Shown: positions 23,375-32,829 of the stretch, piece after piece
Numbering within the stretch: the stretch's first letter is position 1
How the letters are laid out: each line of letters starts with the position of its first letter
Assembly: GCF_027579695.1 (NCBI RefSeq)
Contig: NC_083587.1
Location: 2,932,501 to 2,996,500 of the forward strand
Direction: 5' to 3'
DNA length: 64,000 nucleotides
Source: Neoarius graeffei
Taxonomy: Eukaryota; Chordata; Actinopteri; Siluriformes; Ariidae
Position numbers and translations under genes: made by a program
The notes under the pieces: generated by a model
The model's input: only the letters and a program-made list of their open reading frames with translations
Databases searched by the model: none
What the model was told of the DNA's origin: nothing

Positions 23375-23932
23375 ATAGTTTGTACATTTAGTCTTATGTT
23401 TATTGTCTGATGGGTTTTTTCTCTCTTTTTATTTTCTGCGTTTATTTTTTTATTTATTTATTTTATTTATTTAATTATTTTTATTTATTTGTTTATTTAT
23501 TTTTTATTTTATTATTATTTTTATTTTTTATTTATTTTATTTCATTTATTTAATTTTTTTTGTTATTATCTTTCCTTATGATATTTGTTATGACTATAAA
23601 TTATGTCATTAGTTAAATCATAACAGGAACGGAACTGATGATAGGATGTCTTTATCCATGCACCTTAACCTGTATTCAAGCTTGGTTGTAGGCCTATTAC
23701 CTGTTTTCCATGTACGTGGCCTTGTCTATATATGGGTGTGTCTTTATTTTTAATGTTTGCACTGAGGATGGTCTGACTGTGACCGAAACATTTGCACTTT
23801 TCACTTGGGTAGCACTTTTTGTTTGTTTTAATATGCAATAAAAGTGCATTATTATATCGGCATACAGGTGTGCGAGTTCCCTTTGTTTGGTTCTAGTTAT
23901 TCTATTGGAACTTACACACCCACCAGGTATCA
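23221..23932 (+). repeat. downstream pLTR of Penelope-like element 1
   Basis: A direct repeat of 19453-20172 overlapping the ORF 3' end. It includes the T-rich tract at about 23412-23570 and the CTGAGGA...CCGAAAC motif near 23761-23788. Confidence 0.8.
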
Positions 23933-24084
23933 ATTTTAAAGTGCCATTCCAATGAAGGTACCGCGCCTTAAAGTGCCATTCCACCATTGGATGTATTCTT
24001 TGGCATAAAATACAATATATTTTATGACAACATGACTAGACAGAGAAATCTTTTAGCTTCAAAATGATATATCAAACATATTGT

Positions 24085-24755
24085 TAGTTTTTTTTTTCTT
24101 TTTTATCAGACATCTAATTTTTTAGGTTTGTTTACCTGACATGTTTCGACGTACGACTGTCATCTTCCTCAGAGTGTCACCGAATGTTATTGGTGACGCA
24201 TCTTTTATCAGCTGATGTTTCCGAAGGCGTGGCCTTCCTGTCTGGATTGACAGGTCGGTCACGCCTTCTACTGTCAGTTTGTCCCCTGCAAGATGGCACT
24301 CCAGGTATGGGAGGGCATGTATGCTCCCTCATCTCAGTTGATGGTCCTCGGGCTTCGTTTACGGATCTCTATGGCCTCCCTGATCCAGCGCTGATGTTTA
24401 TTATCTTCTGTGCGGATGACTCTGGCACTCCCCCAGTCCATAACATGATTTTCCCTTTTGCAATGATCTGTTATGGCTGACTTATAATTTTCCTGTTGTG
24501 CCTTTTCTTTTATTGTTCAGGTTTGTCTTGTAGCTGTCTCCTTTTCGCACTCTTTCTTATGTTCATTTTTTCTTGTGTTGAAACTCCTTCCTGTCTCCCC
24601 GATGTAAGTTTTATTTCGGAAACATCAGCTGATAAAAGATGCGTCACCAATAACATCTGGTGACACTCTGAGGAAGACGACAGTCGTACGTCGAAACATG
24701 TCAGGTAAACAAACCTAAAAAATTAGATGTCTGATAAAAAAGAAAAAAAAAACTA
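24085..24755 (-). mobile_element. Penelope-like fragment 3 with inverted end repeats
   Basis: Between about 24250 and 24611 the minus strand reads as a GIY-YIG C-terminus (YIGETGRSFNTR, then RWIREAIEIRKR) with stops. It is bracketed by 140-base inverted repeats (24085-24225 and 24617-24755), which contain the CTGAGGA...CGTCGAAAC motif. A sequence close to ATATATCAAATATA occurs on both sides and may be the target duplication. Confidence 0.7.
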
Positions 24756-24952
24756 ACAATATTCAATATAAGACATAATGAACGTAATTGAAAGAATATA
24801 TCAAATATAATTTTTGACAACAACAAGTATATTAATTTTGTGACCAAAGTCACCTACCCTTTTAATTTCCGCACGGTAGTGAAACGTGATGTCATCGGCA
24901 GGTTCCCCTTCTTGTGTACTACGTCACGTGTGACGTGGCACAGATTATCAGC

Positions 24953-25091
24953 AATGGCGGATAGAACGCGATTGTCAGCTTCGGAAAAGAAGCGAAGGAA
25001 AATAGCAAGTGATGCCCAAAGGAGACGGTCGATGGTGAATATCGGCACAGCAATCGACAAGTGGAAATCGCGTTCTAACCGCCATTGCTGA
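24953..25091 (+). CDS. short basic ORF inside the foldback loop
   Basis: A 45-codon frame starts [16 protein letters not shown] in the left arm, crosses the loop and stops in the right arm. The start resembles the first exon of an uncharacterised multicopy fish protein. The final residues arise from the complement of the ORF's own upstream sequence, so the natural product probably continued through a splice now lost. Function unknown. Confidence 0.4.
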
Positions 25092-25377
25092 TAATCTGTG
25101 CCATGTCACACGTGACGTGGTACACAAGAAGGGGAACCTGCCGATGACATCACGTTTCACTACTGTGCGGAAATTAAAAGGGTAGGTGACTTTGGTCGCA
25201 AAATTAATATACTTGTCGTTGTCAAAAAATTATGTTTGATATATCATTTTGAAGCTAAAAGATTTCTCTGTCCAGTCATGTTGTCATAAAATATATTGTA
25301 TTTTATGCCAAAGAATACATCCAATGGTGGAATGGCACTTTAAGGCGCAGTACCTTCATTGGAAAGCACTTTTATTT

Positions 25378-25803
25378 TTAACTGAGACATGGTCAATTCC
25401 CAGGACAAGACAAAGAATGCAAAATCTCATCTCATCATCTCTAGCCGCTTTATCCTGTTCTACAGGGTCGCAGGCAAGCTGGAGCCTATCACATTAAAAA
25501 GACATTAAACTAACACATTAAAAAGGCAAGAAACTCGTCCACTAATTAACTTTAGACGAGGCACACCTGTTAATTGAAAAGCATTCCGGGTGACGACCTC
25601 ATGAAGCCGGTGAAGATAATGCCAATAGTGTACAAAGCGTCATCAAGATAAACAGTGACTACTTTGAAGAATCTAAAACATGAAACACTTTTTTTTTTTA
25701 CACTGTGTTTGCCACATAATTTCATACATGTTCCATGTGTTATGTCATAGTTGTGATGTCGTCAGTATTGTTCCAGTGTAATGGTCATGGCCAAAGAAGG
25801 AAT
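25378..25803. repeat. direct duplication, copy 2
   Basis: Second copy of 18717-19145, with the SINE tail at 25425-25490 and the same Tc1-like remnant. Only scattered differences are visible by eye. Confidence 0.85.
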
Positions 25804-25805
25804 AG

Positions 25806-26300
25806 GGGAGAGCGGGGTAAGATGAGCCAGGGGGTAAGATGAGCCACCCCTTGTTTCTAAGAAACAGTAAACAAATGTGACCATGTGACCACATTCAAAG
25901 GGGGCCGGGACCATTTACTTACACTTGTGGAGAGGAGCACCACATGTCAAACTAGGTGAGGGACATATTTATAAAAATGTGTTTTTGTGCTTTCTAAGTC
26001 AATTCCATGTTTGTCCACAGTGAAGATGATTTAGAGAAGACAAAAGTAGAATAATATTTAGACACATTAGGGTTAAGTTAGTGGCTTTCTAAGCTATGAT
26101 ATGAATGCTAATAAAAATAATTTTGATTAGCCTAATCCCCTTTATTAGCATTTTTCTACAAAATGGTGGCCATGGGGTAAGATGAGCCATTAGATGTGGG
26201 GCAAGTTGAGCCACTGGCTCAACTTACCCCATTGGTGGCTGAGCTTACCCAATATGGATGACACTTAAGTTTTCACATTTACTGGTCATATATGACAACA

Positions 26301-26368
<68 letters not shown>

Positions 26369-26425
26369 CATCAGATGAGGAAGACCAGTTGTTAGATGTG
26401 GGGGATTATTTTGTGGCAAAATACA
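25806..26425 (+). mobile_element. fragment of a pogo/Tigger-like element
   Basis: GGGGTAAGATGAGCCA or close variants occur at both ends of a non-coding region and internally. A hairpin at 26199-26232 has arms close to GGGGCAAGTTGAGCCA. A short coding remnant at 26365-26430 (DEEDQLLDVGDYFVAKYTGK) resembles the C-terminal tail of fish CENP-B-like pogo transposases. A microsatellite and a SINE follow. Confidence 0.45.
26306..26366. repeat. (AT)n microsatellite
   Basis: About 30 uninterrupted AT dinucleotides. Confidence 0.97.
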
Positions 26426-26432
26426 CGGGGAA

Positions 26433-26670
26433 GACACATAGACACAGACAACCATTCACACTCACATTCACACCTATGGTCAATTTAGAGTCGCCAGTTA
26501 ACCTAACCTGCATGTCTTTGGAGTGTGGGGGAAACCGGAGCACCCGGAGGAAACCCACTTGGAGAACATGCAAACTCCGCACAGAAAGGCCCTCGTCGGC
26601 CACGGGGCTAGAACCCGGACACTTCTTGCTGTGAGGCGATAGCGCTAACCACTACACGACCATGCCGCCC
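26433..26670 (-). mobile_element. SINE, 5' two-thirds
   Basis: The tRNA-like head and central body are present on the minus strand. The 3' tail is absent and the break lies next to the pogo-like remnant. Confidence 0.85.
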
Positions 26671-26779
26671 ACGACACAACATGTATCATCAAATCTTAAT
26701 ATGGATGCACAGGCTCAAATAATGACTGGCAATTTCTTCTGATTTGTACACAATCTGAAAAAAGTTTCTCAGCACTCAC

Positions 26780-29304
26780 AGGGTAATATCCACAGTAAAC
26801 GTTGGTGGCAGCTGGGTGTTGGGAGAAGTTCATGTTTGAATCCAAGGAGCTTGGGCTACAGTAGTGATACCCTGTAAAAAAAAAAGTTAATAAATGACTT
26901 CCCATTTGGTAACATATTAACACCATCTCACTAAAGCGTTATTCTGGAAAAAAAATATATTACAATACAATACAGCTCCTAGAGCCACTCTTATTTATTT
27001 CCTGCCTACTGTACCAAATGATGCTGACATATCTCATCTCATTATCTCTAGCCGCTTTATCCTGTTCTACAGGGTCGCAGGCAAGCTGGAGCCTATCCCA
27101 GCTGACTACGGGCGAAAGGCGGGGTACACCCTGGACAAGTCGCCAGGTCATCACAGGGCTGACACATAGACACAGACAACCATTCACACTCACATTCACA
27201 CCTACGGTCAATTTAGAGTCACCAGTTAACCTAACCTGCATGTCTTTTGACTGTGGGGGAAACCGGAGCACCCGGAGGAAACCCACTCGGACATGGGGAG
27301 AACATGCAAACTCCACACAGAAAGGCCCTCGCCAGCCACGGGGCTCGAACCTGGACCTTCTTGCTGTGAGGTGACAGCGCTAACCACTACACCACCATGC
27401 CGCCCCTGCTGACATATCAAGCTTTAAAATAGTTGTGTCAGAAACAACTGAAAGAAATCACATGCAGTATAAAGCCTGACCGATAGACTGGTTGGCCAAA
27501 TTAAGGCTCCGTTAAATTATTGGTATCAACAGAAATCATGTGCATGAAGCACCTCTAATATCATTAAAAAATAAATATTCAGTATGAAAAAACATATATT
27601 AATGAGTTCAAACAAAAGCAAAAAACATACTGCCAAGCACCAGATGGCATTAATCACTTGTATTTTGTAAAAAAAAAAAAAAGAAACAGTTTTGCAAGAC
27701 ATCGTAGTACTTGCTGCTTATATGAAACACCAACACTGATGCTGAGAAACAATACACTGGGCTACATCCCAAATTGCATGCATGCGAGTGTACATCAAAA
27801 TAGTACACCATAACACAGTATTTGCTTCAGAAGCATGCGATCAGGATGTATAGTAGATTTACAGGAATTAAACTATCATACTATTCATTACCTGGTGCGT
27901 AAAATCTGTAATGTGAGTGATGAGGTATGAATGTCCCAGCAGGCATTGAGCTTGGTGAGCCCTCATGGATGTGCCTGCAGCTGGATTGGTGTGAACACTG
28001 CGAGTTCATCGGGAAGTGGTGGAACCCAGAGCCTGGATCGCCATGGCCCATTACAGATGCTTGGGAGGGTTCAGATGTTCTGTCACAATCTGTCACATTC
28101 TGTGAGCCATCACCATGATGGTTATGAGGAGTTTCCTCAACCAAAACTGAATTGCAACACAGAGACAGGGCAGATATTAATGAATAAAAAGTACTCAAAA
28201 TTCAGATGATTGCTAGAGACCAAAAACTTAGCTAGCTGGCACTGTACAAGCAAGATGACCTCCCTTTTCTTATTCTCTGTCTGTTGTCTCTACAAATTCC
28301 TGTAGATGACTCACCTTTTTCAAGGCTATGCTCCGATTAGTGAAATAGTAGTTTTAGGGGTGTCCAAACTTTTTATTAATAGCCCTTTATCGGTGTACCA
28401 TATGAAAATCTCCACACCCAAACTATCATAAATATCATTAAAAAATACCATAAATAACCCAAAAATATGTTTTCAACTAGAATACTTGCGTGTGGAAGGT
28501 GATCCCTCTTGATTTGCAATATTTGTTGGCATAATGGGTGGAGTTAATTGTGAAGCATTCATGCCCCTTTCAAGGAATTTAGTCCACTTTCTTATCTGTT
28601 ATCTGAAGTCTCATGCACACTCGAGGATTTTCACATCTTAACCAAGTTTAAAAATGTGGGCCGCAGACAGACAGAGTTAATCGATTTTTTTGTATTTTAA
28701 TCATAAGAATGCACACACCAGATGATTCATTCAAGGTGCAAGACCACACATTTGGCGATTATACCGAAACGATGTAGATGAATAAATACATATTTTAAAC
28801 TACCAACCATTTTTCATCGCAGCAGAGGTTTCCTTGGGTGAATTCACCATCTGATAACAAACACTTTGTTGACTTGTTGGTCACCTTTATCCCAGCAGCA
28901 ATCTTGGCCTTGTTGCCAGGCGTGAGTCGCTTTAGTTTGACCAGAAGCTCTGGGTTAGCCCGTCTGAAGCACTCGTTGTGAAAGTGATGCCGCTGGGCCG
29001 AGGTGAAAGCTTTGCCGAGTTGCTGCTTCTCTGAGCTGTCATAATCTGGGTGCACTTTTCTGAAACCATACAGGTTTAGCTGGCAAAAGAAACTGATGAT
29101 GGAAGTGGTTTTGAAGTACTCTCTCGTCTGCTCATTAGGAGAACCTAGCACTTCTTCAAAGGGTTCCTGATAGATGAGTATTTGTTCCTCACTGGAGTCC
29201 CAGTAGATTGAGCAAATTTGAGGATTGTTCACCAAATGCCACAACTTGCTGGGGAAATGGTTGGGGTTGATCGGGAGGGTGAAGCATGTTTCTTTGACTT
29301 CCAT
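26780..29304 (-). CDS. hsf5: HSF5-like heat shock factor, first three exons
   Basis: Proposed minus-strand exons are 29304-28848, 28146-27892 and 26871-26780. GT/AG sites agree in phase (1, then 1, then 0), giving 268 codons. Exon 1 encodes a heat-shock-factor DNA-binding domain: FPSKLWHLVNN, SIISFFCQLNLYGFRKVHPD, then HHFHNECFRRANPELLVKLK. The RLTPGNKAKIAAG block that follows is closest to HSF5, which in vertebrates acts in male meiosis. Exon 2 is His/Ser-rich; exon 3 ends CGYYP before a GTGAGT donor. HSF5 proteins are near 600 residues, so the 3' half is missing here: everything to the left is repeats. A SINE (27034-27406) sits in intron 2. The start is the first ATG upstream of the domain. 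An alternative exon 1 donor at about 28897 would be phase 0 and not join exon 2. Confidence 0.72.
27034..27406 (-). mobile_element. full-length SINE with 12-bp target duplication
   Basis: TGCTGACATATC flanks the element perfectly (27022-27033 and 27407-27418). Head, body and tail are complete, so this is the best reference copy in the window. The remaining intron on either side (27419-27891 and 28147-28847) shows nothing beyond AT-rich sequence. Confidence 0.95.
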
Positions 29305-29558
29305 ACCAGCTGAAGAATTTGCAAGCACCTGGTGAAAACGGACAGGAGCTCAAGGTTAGTGAACTGGAGTTATTGATTTATATAGACATTTGTAAACTAA
29401 CTTGATTATAACAGTCGCTCTTTAGTGTTGACTAGTTAACAAGGCACCTAGCTAACTCATTCATCTTCATTAACAGCTGAAAAATGATTAGCAAGTGAAA
29501 ATCATTATCAGTAAGAAGCTAGCTTTACTGTTGGAAAAGCTGTCGGGGGGGCACGTCA

Positions 29559-29798
29559 CACTCTCAGAAAATAAAGTACAGTAGTAGTCCTATTATATGC
29601 ATGGTCATTGGGACAGTACCCTCCAAGGTGTTTATTTGTCCCTTTTTTATACTTCCTGGGAACGTATATGGACCTTTCTGATCCTAAAAAGTACCCATAG
29701 TTACCTTGGGACCCAATCATGAGCCCTAGGGGTACATTAGTGTAGATTGTACCTTGGGGAACAGAAATGGACTCTTACTGTAACAGTTTCTGACAGTG
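29559..29798. mobile_element. short MITE upstream of the HSF5-like gene
   Basis: Ends read CACTCTCAGAAA and TTTCTGACAGTG, complementary with one mismatch, about 240 bases apart. The interior has repeated GTACC-type motifs and no coding sequence. Confidence 0.5.
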
Positions 29799-30175
29799 GA
29801 GACTTGACCAGCCTCCTTTTTGTTGCTGTTCGTTTTTGTTTGAAAATAATCAAACAAGAACAGACCCAAAGTCAGTTTGAATTACACGATCATGTGTGGC
29901 TTATTGTCTGATATCTGGAAACATACACCTATTATTTTGGTTCTTTTTGGAGGTTCTCTGTTCTCCCCTCTTCTCAGAACCGTTAAAACTATGCGGGAAC
30001 TGTTACTCACGAACAGGCCTTGCGTGTTTAAATTCAAAAGGAGACAAGAGCGCGGGTTTTCTTCTCCAACATGCGCTGTGGAAAAACATGAATATTCAAT
30101 GAGCGCACGCGTGGACTTGTCCAATCAGAGTAACAAGCGCGTGCAACTTCATTCAGCCCACTGATCTCTCTGTAA
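29799..30175. other. upstream region with a CpG-containing patch
   Basis: No gene supported. Bases 30040-30150 are richer in GC and CpG (GAGCGCACGCGTGG) and contain CCAATCAGAG, a CCAAT-box-like sequence. This could be a promoter patch for the divergent HSF5-like gene, but distance and the intervening MITE make this uncertain. Confidence 0.3.
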
Positions 30176-31209
30176 AATATCTGACGGTTTTCTACATTGT
30201 AGAACAATACTGAAGAGATGGAAACTATCAAATAACATCTGGAACATATATCAGGGATGAGAGTGGCTTGTGATGAAAAAATCTGAAAAATTAGCTGGGG
30301 GTCTGGGGGCCATAGGCCCCCAGTGGGGTCCAGGGGCAAAGCCCCGGTGGGGGCCCGGGGGCAAAGCCCCCGGGAGCTCATGGATTTTAGAGATTTTTTA
30401 CCCTAAAAACCATTTATTTTATCATCAAAATTTTATAAATGTTGTTGAAATTCCATACCCTGTTTGCTTACAAAATTGACACTTATACAAAAGTAGAACT
30501 CTCTTTCAAGTACATACATTACTTAAACTTTCATTTGATAAAGATCAACTACACCTATGTAAAGGAAACATTGACATAGGCCTTTTGTAATAATAATAAG
30601 TTAAATCGCCTTCGCCTTTCAAGAAACCCAAGGACGCTTTACAAAAAGGAATAGAAAACTGCGTTGCTATGGAAAAATATGACCACTAGAGGTCTCCCTT
30701 GCCCCGTGGCAATGACAAAACAGCACAACGCAGACCCTACCCTACCCCCCTAAAATTTTCTCAACGGATTTGCAACAATATAAAAAAGGTCCATTTTGAC
30801 TGAAAAAAAGCGGAATTCCGCCAAAAAGCGGAAAACTCTCATCCCTGAATATATGGAATTATGTGGTAAACATAGAAAGTGTAAAAAACAAACCCAAAAT
30901 GTTTCATATTTTAGATAGATTCTTCAAAGTAGCCACCGTTTACCTTGACGCTTTGCACACTATTGGCATTATCTGAACCAGCTTCATGAGGTCGTCACCT
31001 GGAATGCTTTTCAATTAACAGGCAAATAATAAAAATACAGTAAACAGCCCTGTTCCACAGCTGTAATCATCCATATGATGTCAAGAACCGCTCAGCTAAG
31101 TAAAGAGAAATGACATCCATCATTACTTTGACATGAAGTGTGTTTTAATGAATAAAAATAAAGAAAAACTACTGAATGAGGTGTATCCAAACTTTTGACT
31201 GGTACTGTA
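30176..31209 (-). mobile_element. Tc1-like remnant interrupted by a hAT MITE
   Basis: Pieces 30176-30251 and 30848-31209 are the reverse-strand counterpart of the Tc1-like remnants at 18.9 and 25.5 kb (AGATTCTTCAAAGTAGCC, then CTTCATGAGGTCGTCACC). The right end reads CAAACTTTTGACTGGTACTG, typical of Tc1-like ends in fish. No transposase remains. Confidence 0.75.
30252..30847. mobile_element. nonautonomous hAT element
   Basis: Perfect 13-base inverted ends, CAGGGATGAGAGT and its complement. Flanks ACATATAT and AATATAT fit an 8-bp duplication with one base lost. The interior includes a GC-rich block (30295-30375) with GGGGCCC-type palindromes and no transposase. Confidence 0.75.
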
Positions 31210-31432
31210 GATGAATATAGAATAACAGTTACAAATCATGAAGTCTTTGAGGTAAATGATTGTGTTTAGAATGCATGTGTAAGTTTGATGTCTTTTTGTC
31301 ATGAGTTAAAGGGCAGAGGAGTGAAACATGACAGGGTTACACTTTCTCTCTCTGCTTCACCAGACTATTTAGGTATTTCACCTGACGTCACAGGGTCACG
31401 TGACGCCCCGGTGTCCGCCATTTTGAACGTCA

Positions 31433-31750
31433 AGCTAGCTAATGTCAACAACAGTAGCTGGTATGTTACTGTAGCAATGTTTACATTCAGTCATTTGGAT
31501 GACTGTTAAAACCTTTCAGTCTCAAGTTTTTCCTTTACTGGATTTACTAGTTTACTGAGCTAGCGCGCCGGCCACAGGCAGGCTAGCGTGCGCTAGCTCC
31601 CAGCTTGCCCGAGCGCGCTAGCTCAGTAAACTAGTAAATCCAGTAAAGGAAAAACTTGAGACTGAAAGGTTTTAACAGTCATCCAAATGACTGAACGTAA
31701 ACATTGCTACAGTAATATACCAGCTATGATGTTATTGACATTAGCTAGTG
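31433..31750. repeat. large palindrome within the TIR element
   Basis: Arms 31433-31568 and 31613-31750 are near-perfect complements of about 136 bases around a 44-base loop. The innermost parts (GAGCTAGCGCGC and its complement) are perfect; mismatches cluster at the outer ends. The loop holds a further small palindrome, GCTAGCGTGCGCTAGC. Confidence 0.93.
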
Positions 31751-31936
31751 CTAACAGCTAGTTGCTAATACACTGCTACAACTACACTGACCCTAATAAT
31801 ACAGTTCTTGGTCATTGCCTGGTAACAGCAAATTTATAACGGGCCATGTCGCAAAAGACTAAGAAGTTATTTCAATGACATTTAATAACATTTTGTTTAT
31901 CCTGAGGACCGAAAGTAAATGAAAATGTGAACAAAC

Positions 31937-32284
31937 CTTAGCTGTAATAAGATGGCGACCACCGGCTCCAGGGACGACCCGCTGATGTAGGCATGTTACC
32001 CAGCCTGACACAAAATATTTGTAGGTATCCAAACTCTTATACGCTTTCAGATCAATACCTGTGTATGGCGATGGGTTTTTAACGATATAGGTATACAGAT
32101 CATGTGGGCTGAAGTCAGGTAAAGACGAGGGCTTCGTGTACTTCCATACATCAGTTAACAATCCTGGTGGAAGCAGGTAAACGTCGTTCTCTAAGCCTGC
32201 TAACCTCAATTTTTGCAAATACCTCTCCCTCTGCTCGCCCTGTAAATGCCCTACGTCGCTGGATAGTGAAGGTGTTTTCTGCAT
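31937..32284 (-). CDS. first exon of a multicopy uncharacterised protein (copy 1)
   Basis: The ATG at 32284 opens 116 codons ending in phase 0 at a donor (AAG before GTTTGT). The exon keeps the block LKAYKSLDTYKYFVSGWV, homologous to the exon at 45894-46220. The family is a widespread fish protein that, in longer copies I know of, goes on to a SWIM-type zinc finger and a YqaJ-like nuclease region; neither is seen here. No further exon fits inside the element, so it is a truncated unit. Confidence 0.55.
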
Positions 32285-32401
32285 CTCGCTCCTTTTTCTT
32301 TTATGTTTTGTGTTTGTCGCCTTCCTCGCATTCAAACTGATTCGAGCTGTGCCGTCCAAAATGGCAGCATCACATGACTTGGTCACGTGGGTGAAATACC
32401 T

Positions 32402-32829
32402 CAATTGACCAGTTCGAATACGATGGCTGTGATAACTGAGTCTTACTGCAAATGAAGGGGAACCGGGAGATGGTTTATGATGCACAAGCTCCTCCTCTTT
32501 TGATGGGTATGCAGCATTCCTTTGGATTTCCCCCCCCCCAAATACAGCCTTTTTATTTATTAACTAATTAGTAAACTAAGCAATGAACTAATTAATTTAC
32601 TAAGAAATTAAATTATTTATTTACTTTTGAATAAATAAGGCTGCTTTCTGTGTGTTTTTTTTTATACGTAGTGTCATTGCAATGATGAGTCCTGAAGACA
32701 GCTGGGTGGCCAAGTGGCAAAGAATATCATTTATACACTTCACTATAATTCAGTCGTTTATATAGATAGAATACTGTTCAAACTTTTTTCTGTAACATTT
32801 AATTTTGTGGGCGGCATGGTGGTGTAACC
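32402..32829. other. no gene; short SINE-head scar
   Basis: Mostly AT-rich sequence with no supported feature. At about 32810-32828 the string GGCGGCATGGTGGTGTA, the first bases of the SINE, abuts the truncated LINE that follows. Confidence 0.5.

Larger units (their letters stand above)
23972..25339. mobile_element. TTAA-flanked foldback element
   Basis: TTAA (23968-23971 and 25340-25343) flanks ends reading AGTGCCATTCCACC and its complement. The arms are near-perfect complements: 23972-24081 continued at about 24798-24972 on the left, and about 25073-25339 on the right. The loop is only about 100 bases. A Penelope-like fragment interrupts the left arm. Long TIRs and TTAA fit a Kolobok-like or other TTAA-target nonautonomous element. 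The flanks are themselves complementary (AATGAAGGTACCGCGCC and GGCGCAGTACCTTCATT). Confidence 0.8.
31371..32401 (-). mobile_element. TIR element carrying a multicopy-protein first exon (copy 1)
   Basis: Ends read AGGTATTTCACC (31371) and its complement (32390-32401). CpG-rich sequence lies just inside both: TGACGTCA and GGTCACGTGA on the left, GGTCACGTGGG on the right, each near a CCATTTTG motif. A minus-strand first exon and a large palindrome fill the interior. No target duplication was recognised. It resembles the element at 45282-46349 in layout; the superfamily is uncertain (a PIF/Harbinger-related ISL2EU-type element is one possibility). Confidence 0.6.

Noticed and set aside
31285..31509. 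74-codon plus-strand frame
   Set aside because: It overlaps the left TIR and palindrome arm of a transposon and has no supporting homology.
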